From NCBI RefSeq assembly GCF_003725795.1, contig NZ_RBEE01000005.1:80533-144532 (forward strand): 64,000 nt of DNA, read 5' to 3'. The stretch comes from Pedobacter jejuensis (GTDB lineage: Bacteria; Bacteroidota; Bacteroidia; Sphingobacteriales; Sphingobacteriaceae). A model generated the notes under the pieces. The model was not told the origin of the DNA and did not search any database. It saw nothing but the letters and a program-made list of their open reading frames with translations. Position numbers and translations under genes: made by a program. Positions 54,039 through 62,780 of the stretch are shown here, one piece after another. The number at the start of each line of letters is the position of its first letter. Position 1 is the first letter of the stretch.

Positions 54039-54356
54039 TTATATCCAGGTAAGGTAGTCCTCCCGGTAATCATGTAACTGCCCTACCCAGCTTGGATATT
54101 CAAATTTAAAATCCTTTTCGATCTCATCTTCAAATCCCTTTTCCATCAGGACTACTTTGTGGATTTTTTCAAGGTCAAAGCGGTAATAACCCGGCTGGCC
54201 GGAATGCCATGCCCAGGCATAAACAAAATAGTCTCCAAATGATGAATCGCCCGTAAATATCGGTTTGATGGAGGTATGGGTGTCGTCATCTTCGTGATAT
54301 TGGATCTTAACCCACCGTTTGTTTTTGATCGCGTTAGTTATCTCTTTGTCTTTCAT
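54039..54356 (-). CDS. Small WYL-like domain protein
   Basis: The frame opens at a TTG (54503), but ATG 54356 (MKDKEITNAIKNKRWV) starts the domain directly (105 residues). The pattern KRWVKIQYHEDDDTHTSIKPIFTGDSS...GYYRFDLEKIHKVVLME matches the five-strand WYL fold, a ligand-binding domain found in defence regulators. No DNA-binding helix-turn-helix is attached. It is opposite in strand to the genes around it. Confidence 0.6.
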   Translation of the reverse strand: MKDKEITNAIKNKRWVKIQYHEDDDTHTSIKPIFTGDSSFGDYFVYAWAWHSGQPGYYRFDLEKIHKVVLMEKGFEDEIEKDFKFEYPSWVGQLHDYREDYLTWI

Positions 54357-54988
54357 GAGTTTAAAAAATGTTTTAACTATGGTTTCTAATTGAGGGGAAT
54401 TAAAACAATAATAAGCACTTGCCGGGTCAATTACAGGGTTACAAAAAGATAATTTATCCACAAACTTAGCACCTGTCAATGCTATAACGGTCAGCTGGTT
54501 CAACGCGTCCGGGCCATAGGCACCGCCCGCTTATTCATCAGCTTACCCTTTGCTGCCAGCCATGTGCTTCATACTTCCGCACACACTGGCTTTTCTTTTT
54601 ACGGCGTCGCTTTTTTAGGTTTCTTTAATGTGATTTTTTAGGCGCTTACCCGACATTTTATTAAACAAATTTCTGGAAAGCATTCTGCACGTCAAGACCG
54701 GGCCTCCGGTTTTGTAAAAAAAATCTTCCTCGCTTTTTTTCATAGGATGCCTCCGGCGGGTTTGTTTCCGAGCGTATTTTTTTTTCAAAAGTCTTGTCTT
54801 TGCAGCCTGCTTATTCAGGTGAGGTGCTTAATAAAAAGCGAGCGAGCGTAGCGAGCCACTTTAAAACGAACAAAAAGCACCAGTATGAAAAATATAAAAA
54901 GCAGAGCGCCACCAAACGGGCAACACAGCAAACGCCGACCTGTCACGCCCATAGTATTTAAAATCATAAACATTAAAAAATAAAAATC
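54357..54988. other. Non-coding region in the ICE
   Basis: About 630 bp without a convincing gene. It holds T-rich tracts, a GCGAGC repeat (54837-54856), and the AT-rich upstream part of the minus-strand WYL-like gene. It looks like regulatory or replication-associated DNA, but nothing specific was identified. Confidence 0.4.
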
Positions 54989-55546
54989 ATGAAAATCAAC
55001 GAAGCAAAAAACAATAGCAGTGCAACCAATAACGGAACAGCCAATACCGCAAACCCAGTAACTGCCGATAAAAACAAAGTGGCCTTTGTTAACAGTAACC
55101 CGGTTAATAAGGATAGCGCAGAGATAAAGGATAAAGAAGATAAGAACAAGGTAGAGGAAGAACAGCCGAAAGGCGAAGCACCGCCAACTGAAGCCCCAAA
55201 GGCTGAACAGGCGTCTGCGCCAGCTAAACCACAACCCGTTAAACCTGTAATGAATTTAGATAGCACGGTAAAGGTGGTGTTAGACCTGAACCGCAAAATT
55301 CAGTACCGCAACAGGATGCAAACCATTGTTGCCAACCTGGACGACTTTGTAGTGAAGCAGGAAGAAGTGGGCGAGGAAACAGGCGCAAATAGTTTGCAGG
55401 GTTGCGAACTGATTATCAGGGACGATCAGGGGCGTACTTTCAGCACGAAAAACGCAAACCTTATTCAACAATCGGCGCAGTTTGTCAATAACCTGTGTGT
55501 TGAGAAAATTGCGGAGATAGAAGCCGAAATTATCATACCTGCTTAA
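54989..55546 (+). CDS. Conserved ICE protein with disordered N-terminus
   Basis: The 185-residue product starts with an Asn/Lys/Glu/Pro-rich, probably disordered segment (1-85), followed by a folded domain (about 88-185, LDSTVKVVLDLNRKIQYRNRMQTIV and GCELIIRDDQGRTFSTKNANLI). Such proteins recur in Bacteroidetes ICEs without a known function. It is followed by a hairpin terminator-like stem. Confidence 0.7.
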   Translation: MKINEAKNNSSATNNGTANTANPVTADKNKVAFVNSNPVNKDSAEIKDKEDKNKVEEEQPKGEAPPTEAPKAEQASAPAKPQPVKPVMNLDSTVKVVLDLNRKIQYRNRMQTIVANLDDFVVKQEEVGEETGANSLQGCELIIRDDQGRTFSTKNANLIQQSAQFVNNLCVEKIAEIEAEIIIPA

Positions 55547-55554
55547 TAACAATA

Positions 55555-55587
55555 AAGCCCCCTTTCCCAAAACACTAAAGGGGGCTT
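55555..55587 (+). terminator. Hairpin after the disordered ICE protein
   Basis: AAGCCCCCTTT pairs with AAAGGGGGCTT. There is no long T-run, so it may be a weak terminator or an RNA-stabilising stem. Confidence 0.55.
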
Positions 55588-55620
55588 ACTTTAAATTCAC
55601 CTACAGTAAATCCGAAGCAA

Positions 55621-55755
55621 ATGTACGAACTATTTATAGAGCTGACCGACCAACTATTTTGGGTTGGATATGCCGAAGATTTGGCCATCAGCAACCCCGC
55701 AGTTTTTAATTCCGAGTTTAATGACTTCTTAAATAGCTATAGCCATGCAGGATAA
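55621..55755 (+). CDS. 44-residue hypothetical protein
   Basis: An ATG-started frame (MYELFIELTDQLFWVGYAED) with acidic and aromatic residues and no low-complexity sequence. It overlaps the next small gene by 11 bp, as in a tight operon. No known domain. Confidence 0.45.
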   Translation: MYELFIELTDQLFWVGYAEDLAISNPAVFNSEFNDFLNSYSHAG

Positions 55756-55912
55756 AATATTGCTTATTGTACGGCTGATTGTAGAAACCGACCATGTACA
55801 TATTAACGATGCAGTAAAGGAGATAGAAACGAATACGGTTTTAAATATCCCAAGTACGCCAAATGTAAAAGTGCTTAAAACCGAAATCCTTAAAACACAC
55901 CAGGATAACTAA
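55745..55912 (+). CDS. 55-residue hypothetical protein
   Basis: ATG-started frame (MQDKILLIVRLIVETDHVHI) with a mixed alpha-beta composition. The start lies inside the preceding small gene and the stop is 11 bp before the DnaJ-like gene. No known domain. Confidence 0.45.
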   Translation: MQDKILLIVRLIVETDHVHINDAVKEIETNTVLNIPSTPNVKVLKTEILKTHQDN

Positions 55913-55923
55913 ATAATAAGCTT

Positions 55924-56415
55924 ATGAAATGGTTTAACGAATGTAAGACGATAGACGAGGTAAAAGCAGAATATAAACGGTTGGCTAAACTGCATCACCC
56001 CGATTTAGGAGGCGATACGGCAACTATGCAGGAAATTAATAAGACTTATGCTTTTGCCTCCGCTAAAGTTATCAAAGGGGCTAACTTATCGGATGAAGAA
56101 ACAGAAAACGAAATCCTGTCATCAGAAGCGTACCGCAAAGCTATAGAAGCAATTATATACTTAGACGGCATTTTAATAGAGTTAGTAGGCGCATGGATTT
56201 GGGTAACTGGTAATACCCGCCCGAATAAAGAAATCCTGAAAGCCGCAGGGTTTTTATTTGCTTCTAAAAAAGTAGCTTGGTATTTCCGCACCGCTGAATA
56301 CAAAGTAAGCAAGGGCGGTAAAAAGAGCCTTGATGAAATCCGTGAAAAGTACGGTAGTGAAGTATTGAACGGTAATAATAAGAACCGCCCCAAGCATCAA
56401 TTTTTAAGAAACTGA
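55924..56415 (+). CDS. DnaJ-like J-domain protein
   Basis: The 163-residue product has a short N-terminal J-domain with the HPD motif (KLHHPDLGGDTATMQEINKTY, residues about 23-43) and an unrelated C-terminal domain (about 65-150) with no zinc-finger or substrate-binding part. HPD activates DnaK ATPase. Such small J proteins are frequent on Bacteroidetes plasmids and ICEs; the partner function is unknown. Confidence 0.75.
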   Translation: MKWFNECKTIDEVKAEYKRLAKLHHPDLGGDTATMQEINKTYAFASAKVIKGANLSDEETENEILSSEAYRKAIEAIIYLDGILIELVGAWIWVTGNTRPNKEILKAAGFLFASKKVAWYFRTAEYKVSKGGKKSLDEIREKYGSEVLNGNNKNRPKHQFLRN

Positions 56416-56453
56416 TTAAAGCGGAGGCGCAACCGTCCAAAGGGCGCATTTTT

Positions 56454-56891
56454 ATGAAAGCATTAAATCAAAACAGCACCGCTATATTTTGCCGTCTTAT
56501 GGAAATGATGAACGGTAACGAACATTTAAAAATCTACAATGATCCTTTTATGCCTTTAACTATTGAAAAGGTTGGAGAGGATATTATAACCCCAATGGGC
56601 GTAGGTTGTGCTTATAGCCTTTGCCATTATTATGAACAACATGGCGATTTGGTGCAGGACCCGGAAATGTGCTTTTTAATTTGGTTTGACCGCATGGAGG
56701 AAACCGAAGAATTAACAAAAGTCACCATTGCACCCTTTATATTCCAGCAAGGTAATTTAGGCGTATATCAGGAAAGTATAGAATTTAGCAGCCAGGTCAT
56801 GGGTAATGTACATAAAGAGATGCAGGCCGACCACGCCGAATTTGCAGATATGTGGTTAGTCAATATTAAACTACAGGGATTTTTAAAATAA
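56454..56891 (+). CDS. DUF6908-like protein
   Basis: The 145-residue product has the segment MGVGCAYSLCHYYEQHGDLVQDPEMCF, which looks like the DUF6908 family found on Bacteroidota mobile elements. No membrane segment or signal peptide. It is the last gene of this direction before the opposite-strand defence-like operon. Function unknown. Confidence 0.6.
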   Translation: MKALNQNSTAIFCRLMEMMNGNEHLKIYNDPFMPLTIEKVGEDIITPMGVGCAYSLCHYYEQHGDLVQDPEMCFLIWFDRMEETEELTKVTIAPFIFQQGNLGVYQESIEFSSQVMGNVHKEMQADHAEFADMWLVNIKLQGFLK

Positions 56892-56980
56892 AAACTAATT
56901 CATTTATATTAACCGCCGTGTGTTATTTCAATATATACGGCGGTTTTGGATTTTAACATGAGCAAATGCTTATAGATCGA

Positions 56981-58129
56981 CTAAATTAACTCCGTCAACT
57001 GCTTATACAACGCTGATTGTCCAGACGTGCCCGGCAAATAGTTTTCTTTTGTGAAAACATCATCACCTAAATTAACATTACGCAAAATTCCTGCATAATC
57101 GGATTTGGTTAAAGTTGCACCAATGTCCGCGCTTTTAGTTGTACATAGGCTTAAATAAGCGGGGCGCAAGAATTTCATAAGTGCAATTACTCCTGTGGAT
57201 TTATTAAGAATAGACGGTTCTGACCAAGAAAGAGGCCATTTATCTTTTGCAGCCTCGAAAAGGTTCCAAATATTTTCAGCGATATCTTCGTCCTTTTCGT
57301 CAATAAATAAATTTCTGAATATGTGATTTTTTAAATCAGAGCCAGTTGCCCTTGCTAATTTTTTTCCTCTTATCAGCAGATCTCTATCATTGTAAGGGTT
57401 TTTAGAAATATACTTGATTATAAGTTCGGCTAAAGTGGCTTGTGTTATGGTTTCTCTGTCAGGGTCATCTGCTCGACCCAGAATTTTTATCTTGTCTTTA
57501 AAAGGGCTATTTGCCGTATCATTTAAAAGTTTAACAATATTATGGGCTGTTCTTTGAGGACTGCGAGATTTGGCAAAAGAAAACAAATCATAAACCAAGG
57601 ATTTGTTAACCTTAGTCTGTGCTTTATTAACGGTAGAAAAAATCATGGATTGATCATCCATGTCCAAGTCAACAAAAATTGTAACATTAAGTTGAAATTT
57701 CTCTGAATTTTCATGGGCAATTTTGAAACTTTCTTTCAAGCCTTCTATCCGATGCTGGCCGTCCAAAATACTTGCTATATCATTCGCTAAACGGATTTGC
57801 ATTTCCGAATTAGCCACATCAAATATTAGGTTCCTTGATTCGGTTTCTTCCGTTATCTGAGTAAATGAAGGAATATGAAGAATGATGCTTGTTGGAAAAG
57901 TGGCATCAACATTTCTTACGTATTCAGCAATTTCCTTAATTCTTTTGGGAGAAAGGTCCCTTTGAATGCCCAAATATGTGTCAGTAGTATTTTTTTCTTC
58001 GTTTTCAATTCTTCTGATGTCCGAGTAGGCGATCGTTTTCAGGTCTTTCCAGTCAATGACACCCACATAAAATAGCCCAATTGGTTGGGTTATTTGTATA
58101 CATTTTATTGATATGTACTGATCTGCCAT
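56981..58129 (-). CDS. DGQHR domain protein (DndB/DpdB-like)
   Basis: The 382-residue product holds the exact DGQHR motif (123-127, ILDGQHRIEGL) and a following Asn-Gln region (FSTVNKAQTKVN) typical of the family, which includes DndB of DNA phosphorothioation and DpdB of DNA deazapurine insertion. Members are related to ParB-like folds, and some act as nucleases or regulators. It is last gene of the minus-strand operon; its ATG overlaps the stop of the membrane gene by one base (TAATG). No dndA, C, D or E is near. Confidence 0.85.
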   Translation of the reverse strand: MADQYISIKCIQITQPIGLFYVGVIDWKDLKTIAYSDIRRIENEEKNTTDTYLGIQRDLSPKRIKEIAEYVRNVDATFPTSIILHIPSFTQITEETESRNLIFDVANSEMQIRLANDIASILDGQHRIEGLKESFKIAHENSEKFQLNVTIFVDLDMDDQSMIFSTVNKAQTKVNKSLVYDLFSFAKSRSPQRTAHNIVKLLNDTANSPFKDKIKILGRADDPDRETITQATLAELIIKYISKNPYNDRDLLIRGKKLARATGSDLKNHIFRNLFIDEKDEDIAENIWNLFEAAKDKWPLSWSEPSILNKSTGVIALMKFLRPAYLSLCTTKSADIGATLTKSDYAGILRNVNLGDDVFTKENYLPGTSGQSALYKQLTELI

Positions 58130-58578
58130 TAGTTGTTCGGTTTAAATTTACTTGAAAGATCCGAGTAAGAAGAATTCCTGCTCTTAAGTGTATCAGCGTT
58201 ATTCTCAATGAATTTTTCTCTTGCTAAAATGATGTAAAGAAGTAAAAGTGAAGCATAAAATATTATGTATGAGGAGACATTTACATATGAGTCACTATGT
58301 GTTTGACACGGAAAATTTTGTTTCAATACGATAACTCGGATATAAAAGCCCAAATTCACGAATAACAAAGCAACACTTATAGAATTGAAAAAGGTTATTT
58401 TAAGTTTTCTTGTAGAAGAGTATAACGCAGTAGTCAAAAATGAAAAACTTATTAATAAGATTGAGCCGTCTTGAATAAAAGATATAAGGCCGGGCCATGT
58501 TAAACCTTTAATCAGGTGGTCTAATATAAAGGTAATTATCAAATAGCCAGCCCATATACCTACCGTGTTCCCAATCAC
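58129..58578 (-). pseudogene. Four-helix membrane protein, 5' end cut off by the IS256-type insertion
   Basis: From a GTG at 58578 the frame gives 149 residues with about four membrane helices (VGIWAGYLIITFILDHLI, SILLISFSFLTTALY, SISVALLFVNLGFYIRVIVL, SYIIFYASLLLLYII). The frame stays open upstream to the IS border at 58636. When the IS and one copy of its 8-bp target duplication are removed, it continues to a TTG at 60049 with the start MEKFTDSLFYRIYL, giving a protein of about 172 residues. The IS has therefore separated it from its own start. It could still be expressed from the GTG or from a promoter within the IS. Confidence 0.75.
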
Positions 58579-58635
58579 AGAAAACAGTAGATTAATTAAG
58601 GACGATAGATAAATCCTGTAGAATAGGGAGTCTGT

Positions 58636-60029
58636 GGGAGTGTAAACTCAACTGTGTCAACTAAAAATAAACTTATTATTGTTTGAGATGTTGGAATGGG
58701 GGAAACTCCTTCAGTTTTCCATATTTCAACATCTATGCGTTATTTAGGTGATCAGCTATCCTATCATCAAACATAATGTAAAGTTGAGATAAAGTCAAAC
58801 TCCAGTTATGCATCGGCATTGTCCATTTCTCAGAGATATTTTGCACCACCAGGTATACCAGCTTTAACAAAGCATTATCCGAGGTAAAAGCCCCCTTTGT
58901 TTTAGTTACTTTACGCACCTGTCTGTGAAAGCCCTCAACCGCGTTAGTGGTGTAGATCACTCTGCGAATGTGTGCGTCGTACTTAAAAAAAGTTGATAGG
59001 TTTTCCCAGTTATTGTACCATGACTGAACTGGTACCGGATACTTTTTACCCCATTTTTCATCCCGGGAGATCAGGTTTTCATAGCCTTGTTCTTTGTTAA
59101 TGGCCTGGTATACCGGCTTAAGATCAGCCATGAATGCCTTCTTGTCCTTCTCCGCAATATAGCGCAGGCTATTACGGATCTGATGCACAACGCAGGTCTG
59201 TATCTCTGTTTTTGGAAAGATAGCCGCTATGGCCTCGGGGAAGCCTTTTAGGCCGTCTATGCATGCGATCAGCATATCCTGCAGCCCACGGTTCTTTAGA
59301 TCGGTCAATACCGAAAGCCAGAACTTAGCACCTTCGCTTTCAGATAAATACATGCCCAGCAGGTCTTTTTTCCCACGCAGGAAACACCAAGGATATTGTA
59401 AACAGCCCTGGTAGTTACGCCGTTGCCTTCACGTACCTTATAGTGCATACAATCCAGGTATACAAATGCGTAAACCGATTCCAGCGGCCGCTGCCGCCAT
59501 TCGTTCATGGCGGGGATAACCTTGTCCGTAATAGAGGATAAGGTAGTTGCGGAAATATCCATCTGGTAGATCTCCATGATATGTTTGGAAATATCCCGTG
59601 TGCTCAGGCCAAGCCCATACAAACCGATAACCTTATCTTCCAGCTCTTCGGTAATGATCACTTGCCGCTTTGGTAACACTACGGGTTCAAAACTGCCAGA
59701 CCTGTCCCGATTGCTTTGCAGATCAAATTCGCCTGAAAGGCTCTTTACCCGTTTCGTGGTTTTACCATTAAGCCGATTGCGTAAGCCTGCAGCTTTTTCT
59801 TCCTGCAGATGGGTTTCAAGTTCGCCCTCAAGTGACGCTTCTAAAAAATGTTTCAGTAAAGGCGCAAAGATGCCCTTTTCTCCGTTAAGGGGTTTACCCG
59901 CGTACATCCCCTTGATCGCTTCGCGTTTGAAGCTTTCAAAATCAAAATTGTTGTTCTCGTTCATCGTACTATATCTAAGTTAAAAATTCTATCCAAATTT
60001 TTAACTGACACAGTTCATTTTACAGTCTC
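58636..60029 (-). mobile_element. IS256-family insertion sequence, 1,394 bp
   Basis: The ends are imperfect inverted repeats of 33 bp (left GGGAGTGTAAACTCAACTG; right, reverse strand, GAGACTGTAAAATGAACTG), matching at 26 of 33 positions by eye. The element is flanked by 8-bp direct repeats GAGTCTGT (58628-58635 and 60030-60037), the size expected for IS256. It holds a frameshifted transposase and is inserted in the membrane-protein gene. Confidence 0.9.
58733..59964 (-). pseudogene. IS256-family transposase with a 1-nt frameshift
   Basis: Residues 1-196 are in one frame (59964 down to about 59380), and the rest is in another frame (ending at 58733). Putting back one C in the run at about 59379-59382 on the minus strand (TTTCC to TTTCCC) restores NILGVSLRGKKDLLGMYLSESEGAKFW, and the full protein is 410 residues, normal for IS256. 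DDE residues are seen in YLDCMHYKVR, ACIDGLKGFPEAI and NAVEGFHRQVRK. It is either inactivated, a sequencing error or programmed. Confidence 0.85.
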
Positions 60030-60075
60030 GAGTCTGTAAATTTTTCCAATTTTAAATATTGAATTTATCGTTGTT

Positions 60076-62376
60076 TTATTCCGTTTCAATTAGCCACTCG
60101 TGAATTTCACACAGAAATTCAAACTCATCTTTTTTTACGCTGTAGGAATGGACATTTTGATTTCTTATTCTTTCTAGCTTTTGCATCCATTTAGTTTTTT
60201 CATCTTTCCCACCAGGCATTTTTTCTTCCCCTGGTTTTGTATATTTCTTATCAAAAACATCTTTCCAATTGCTTAAATAAGTAGCTATTCTCCTATAATC
60301 AATTATTGTCATGCAATCCCATTGATCAATTTCTTGTTCGTTATCATCCAATTCCCTGTTTTTCTGATTAGCCAGCAAAACCGCAGCATCTTGTACTTGT
60401 GGAGGCACACCCTTTTTAAACCAATTTGCTGAATAATAGTCTTCTAAGCTTTGTTTGAAGTCTGATTTAAGATGTGTTTCAATATCACGAATCATTTTAA
60501 ACGAATCTTCATTGTATTGCTTGGCCTCATCTTCCCAATATTTCGATAAGCCATCTGGATTAAAATTATTTTTAGCCTTTGAAATTACCTGTTGAAGTTT
60601 TCGCCAATATTTTGCTCTACCTGCATCGCCGTAGCTTTTGCGTAAATCTAAACGTTCCTCAGTACTCAGATTATTGTAATAGTCCAAAAGTGGAATAAAG
60701 TAAGGTTTACATTCCTCAAGCACTTTTTCATTCGGCTCCGTCTTTGGATTAATTTTTAACTCTGCAATCAAATGATCAATTACATCACTAAAGATTCGGA
60801 TTAAGCTAATAATGCCAGCGTTGATTGATAAGATGCCTTCATTATTCTCTCCAGCTTTCCACTCGTTTTTTAAATTGTCTTTAAAATATCTAAAAGCTTC
60901 TTTTAAAAATGGTAACAGCTTCCAATAGGTAGCCTCGCTATCACCAATAAAGAAACTTCCTTCTTTTCTAATCGTGTTTTTATTGATAACTCCAAAAAAA
61001 TTGCTTCTATCCAAAGCAGTCTTGACAGAATCAATCGTAATACATCTTGAACTTGTTTTCGGATTTTCTCCAATAATTATTTTGTCATATAATGGGCTAT
61101 CAATGTCTTCTCCTAAATCTTGGGCTACTTGTAATTTGATGGCTTTTATACGTTCTTCCAAATCACTTGAGTTCCATAATAAATCAGCATTCAGAGTATT
61201 TCTTAGATTTTTAGGTACAGCTTTTTGATTTTCATTTATTTGCATGAATAACCTCACCTGTTCAGTCCTGTTCAAGTTAACAAATGCGACTACGGGAATA
61301 GAGTTTGTTTGTCGATAATCAGAATTGGCGTAACCGTATAATCGATGCTGACTATCAATGATATAAGCAGATCGGTAGGTTTTCGGAAGATGTAATATGC
61401 CTATTTTAGATATAGAGGATTCAACCTGCGTGTTAGCTCTTTCAAAATGCAGGCTTTTCTCGGTTTCGACATTAATAACTAAAGAGTTAGGAAAAAAACC
61501 AATGTTTTCAATAAATTGTTGAATCGCGGTTAATCTTGACTTTTTAATGAGCCGTTGATAAGTCGGCATAAGTTTCTTATTGGCCTTGTTCCGATGGAGA
61601 ACATAGGCGATTTTTAATAGCCTTTCTGGCTCAACAGAAAATGAGTAATAAGTATGACCGCCCATTTTCCCCTGAATGGCCGGAATTTTATTTTCTAATT
61701 CAGGAATGGTCTGCCCTGAAAAGATGTTACCTAAAAGTTGATACCTTGCAGCTAATCCCAAATACTTTGAAAGATCTTGGTAATACTCAAGGGTTTCCTC
61801 GTCGAAATGAAGTATGTCATAATTGGCTAACAACTGCGTATCTTGTTCAGGGAGATAGTAGTTTTTAGTAGCTAAAATAAACTTTATTTTATGCTTTGAA
61901 TTTGGATAGAGCTGCTTTAATGTTTTTATAATGCCATCCTTTTTACCGCCGATATCTTGAATGGTTGCTTTAAAGTCCCCTTGTTGCGGATCACCTGTGC
62001 AACATCGACTTTGAACTAATAAAATACACTCATCGTCAATCGCAAGTATATTAACTTCTTGGCCGGCCGTAAAATTGTCGTTATGTGGAATTGAGAGATC
62101 ACGGTCTTTATTTAGGGAACTAAAACCTAATTTGGCAAAAAGGGCCCAAATGCCATCTTCAAATGCTATTTCTGGATCTTTGACCTTTCTAAGTCTAATA
62201 CGGGTTTTGTACGCTTTATCCGTATCCCATCCCAATTTATTATACTTGATAAATTGGTCATGGGGTACAGAGATTTTTTCATAATCATCCTGTCTCCTGC
62301 GCAATTCTGAACTAAGGTTGTTGTCCTGAACCATTAATTCGTTAAACTTATTTTTGAAGAGTTCTTGAATTGTCAT
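60076..62376 (-). CDS. DGQHR-type protein with nuclease-like N-terminus and C-terminal HEPN motif
   Basis: Residues about 70-195 look like a PD-(D/E)xK fold (EVNILAIDDECILLVQSR, 107-124), but the last catalytic pair reads Gln-Ser-Arg rather than Glu-x-Lys, so it may be inactive. Residues about 230-450 have a DGQHR-like core (IDSQHR 340-345, then FMQINENQKAVPKNLRNTL). Residues about 690-766 end in RIRNQNVHSYSV, which fits the HEPN R-x4-H RNase motif (Arg738, His743). It overlaps the methylase stop by 4 bp (ATGA). The whole looks like a sensor-effector fusion for defence; no exact family is recognised. Confidence 0.75.
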   Translation of the reverse strand: MTIQELFKNKFNELMVQDNNLSSELRRRQDDYEKISVPHDQFIKYNKLGWDTDKAYKTRIRLRKVKDPEIAFEDGIWALFAKLGFSSLNKDRDLSIPHNDNFTAGQEVNILAIDDECILLVQSRCCTGDPQQGDFKATIQDIGGKKDGIIKTLKQLYPNSKHKIKFILATKNYYLPEQDTQLLANYDILHFDEETLEYYQDLSKYLGLAARYQLLGNIFSGQTIPELENKIPAIQGKMGGHTYYSFSVEPERLLKIAYVLHRNKANKKLMPTYQRLIKKSRLTAIQQFIENIGFFPNSLVINVETEKSLHFERANTQVESSISKIGILHLPKTYRSAYIIDSQHRLYGYANSDYRQTNSIPVVAFVNLNRTEQVRLFMQINENQKAVPKNLRNTLNADLLWNSSDLEERIKAIKLQVAQDLGEDIDSPLYDKIIIGENPKTSSRCITIDSVKTALDRSNFFGVINKNTIRKEGSFFIGDSEATYWKLLPFLKEAFRYFKDNLKNEWKAGENNEGILSINAGIISLIRIFSDVIDHLIAELKINPKTEPNEKVLEECKPYFIPLLDYYNNLSTEERLDLRKSYGDAGRAKYWRKLQQVISKAKNNFNPDGLSKYWEDEAKQYNEDSFKMIRDIETHLKSDFKQSLEDYYSANWFKKGVPPQVQDAAVLLANQKNRELDDNEQEIDQWDCMTIIDYRRIATYLSNWKDVFDKKYTKPGEEKMPGGKDEKTKWMQKLERIRNQNVHSYSVKKDEFEFLCEIHEWLIETE

Positions 62377-62780
62377 ATCGCAAGATTTGTAAATACTAAT
62401 TCATTTGTACTCCCTCTTTCAGCGTTTATGCCACCAATCAGATTCGCCCGCGATAATTCGTGAACTTGGTCGTCCTTTTCAAATATTTCTTTTACTTTAT
62501 GGTGGGCGGCGTTTGTTAAGATGTAAAATGCGTTTTGGTCTTTTATAAAAGAAATCAACTCGCTCAATCGATACTGATCTTCAAGTGAAAAAAGCTTCTC
62601 ATTATATTTGATGAAACCATTGTCATTATGTGATACAGTGTAAGGGGGGTCCAGAAAAACCAAATCGCCAGTCGTTATATTATCTCGGACAATATCAAAG
62701 TCAGCAGTAGTGAGTTCTGTGTTTTGAAGTGACATTTTTAAAAATGGCAAAAGTAGTACTGCCATGTATTTAAAAGACAT
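62373..62780 (-). pseudogene. Truncated Dam-type adenine DNA methylase
   Basis: Only the last 135 residues of a D12-class N6-adenine methylase are left: DPPY (44-47, motif IV), then the helix region and the family end (SRANLIGGINAERGSTNELVFTNL). The N-terminal half, with the FxGxG cofactor-binding motif, is missing, and the DNA upstream (62781-62940) does not encode it. The first 15 residues (MSFKYMAVLLLPFLK) may be foreign or out of frame. It overlaps the 766-residue gene by 4 bp, so it was probably part of the same operon. Confidence 0.8.

Noticed and set aside
54815..55234. Minus-strand 139-codon frame rich in Phe/Trp/Cys
   Set aside because: It is the shadow of the disordered, codon-biased plus-strand gene at 54989.
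56981..58129. Calling a dnd phosphorothioation cluster from the DGQHR motif
   Set aside because: No dndA, dndC, dndD or dndE-like genes are in the window.
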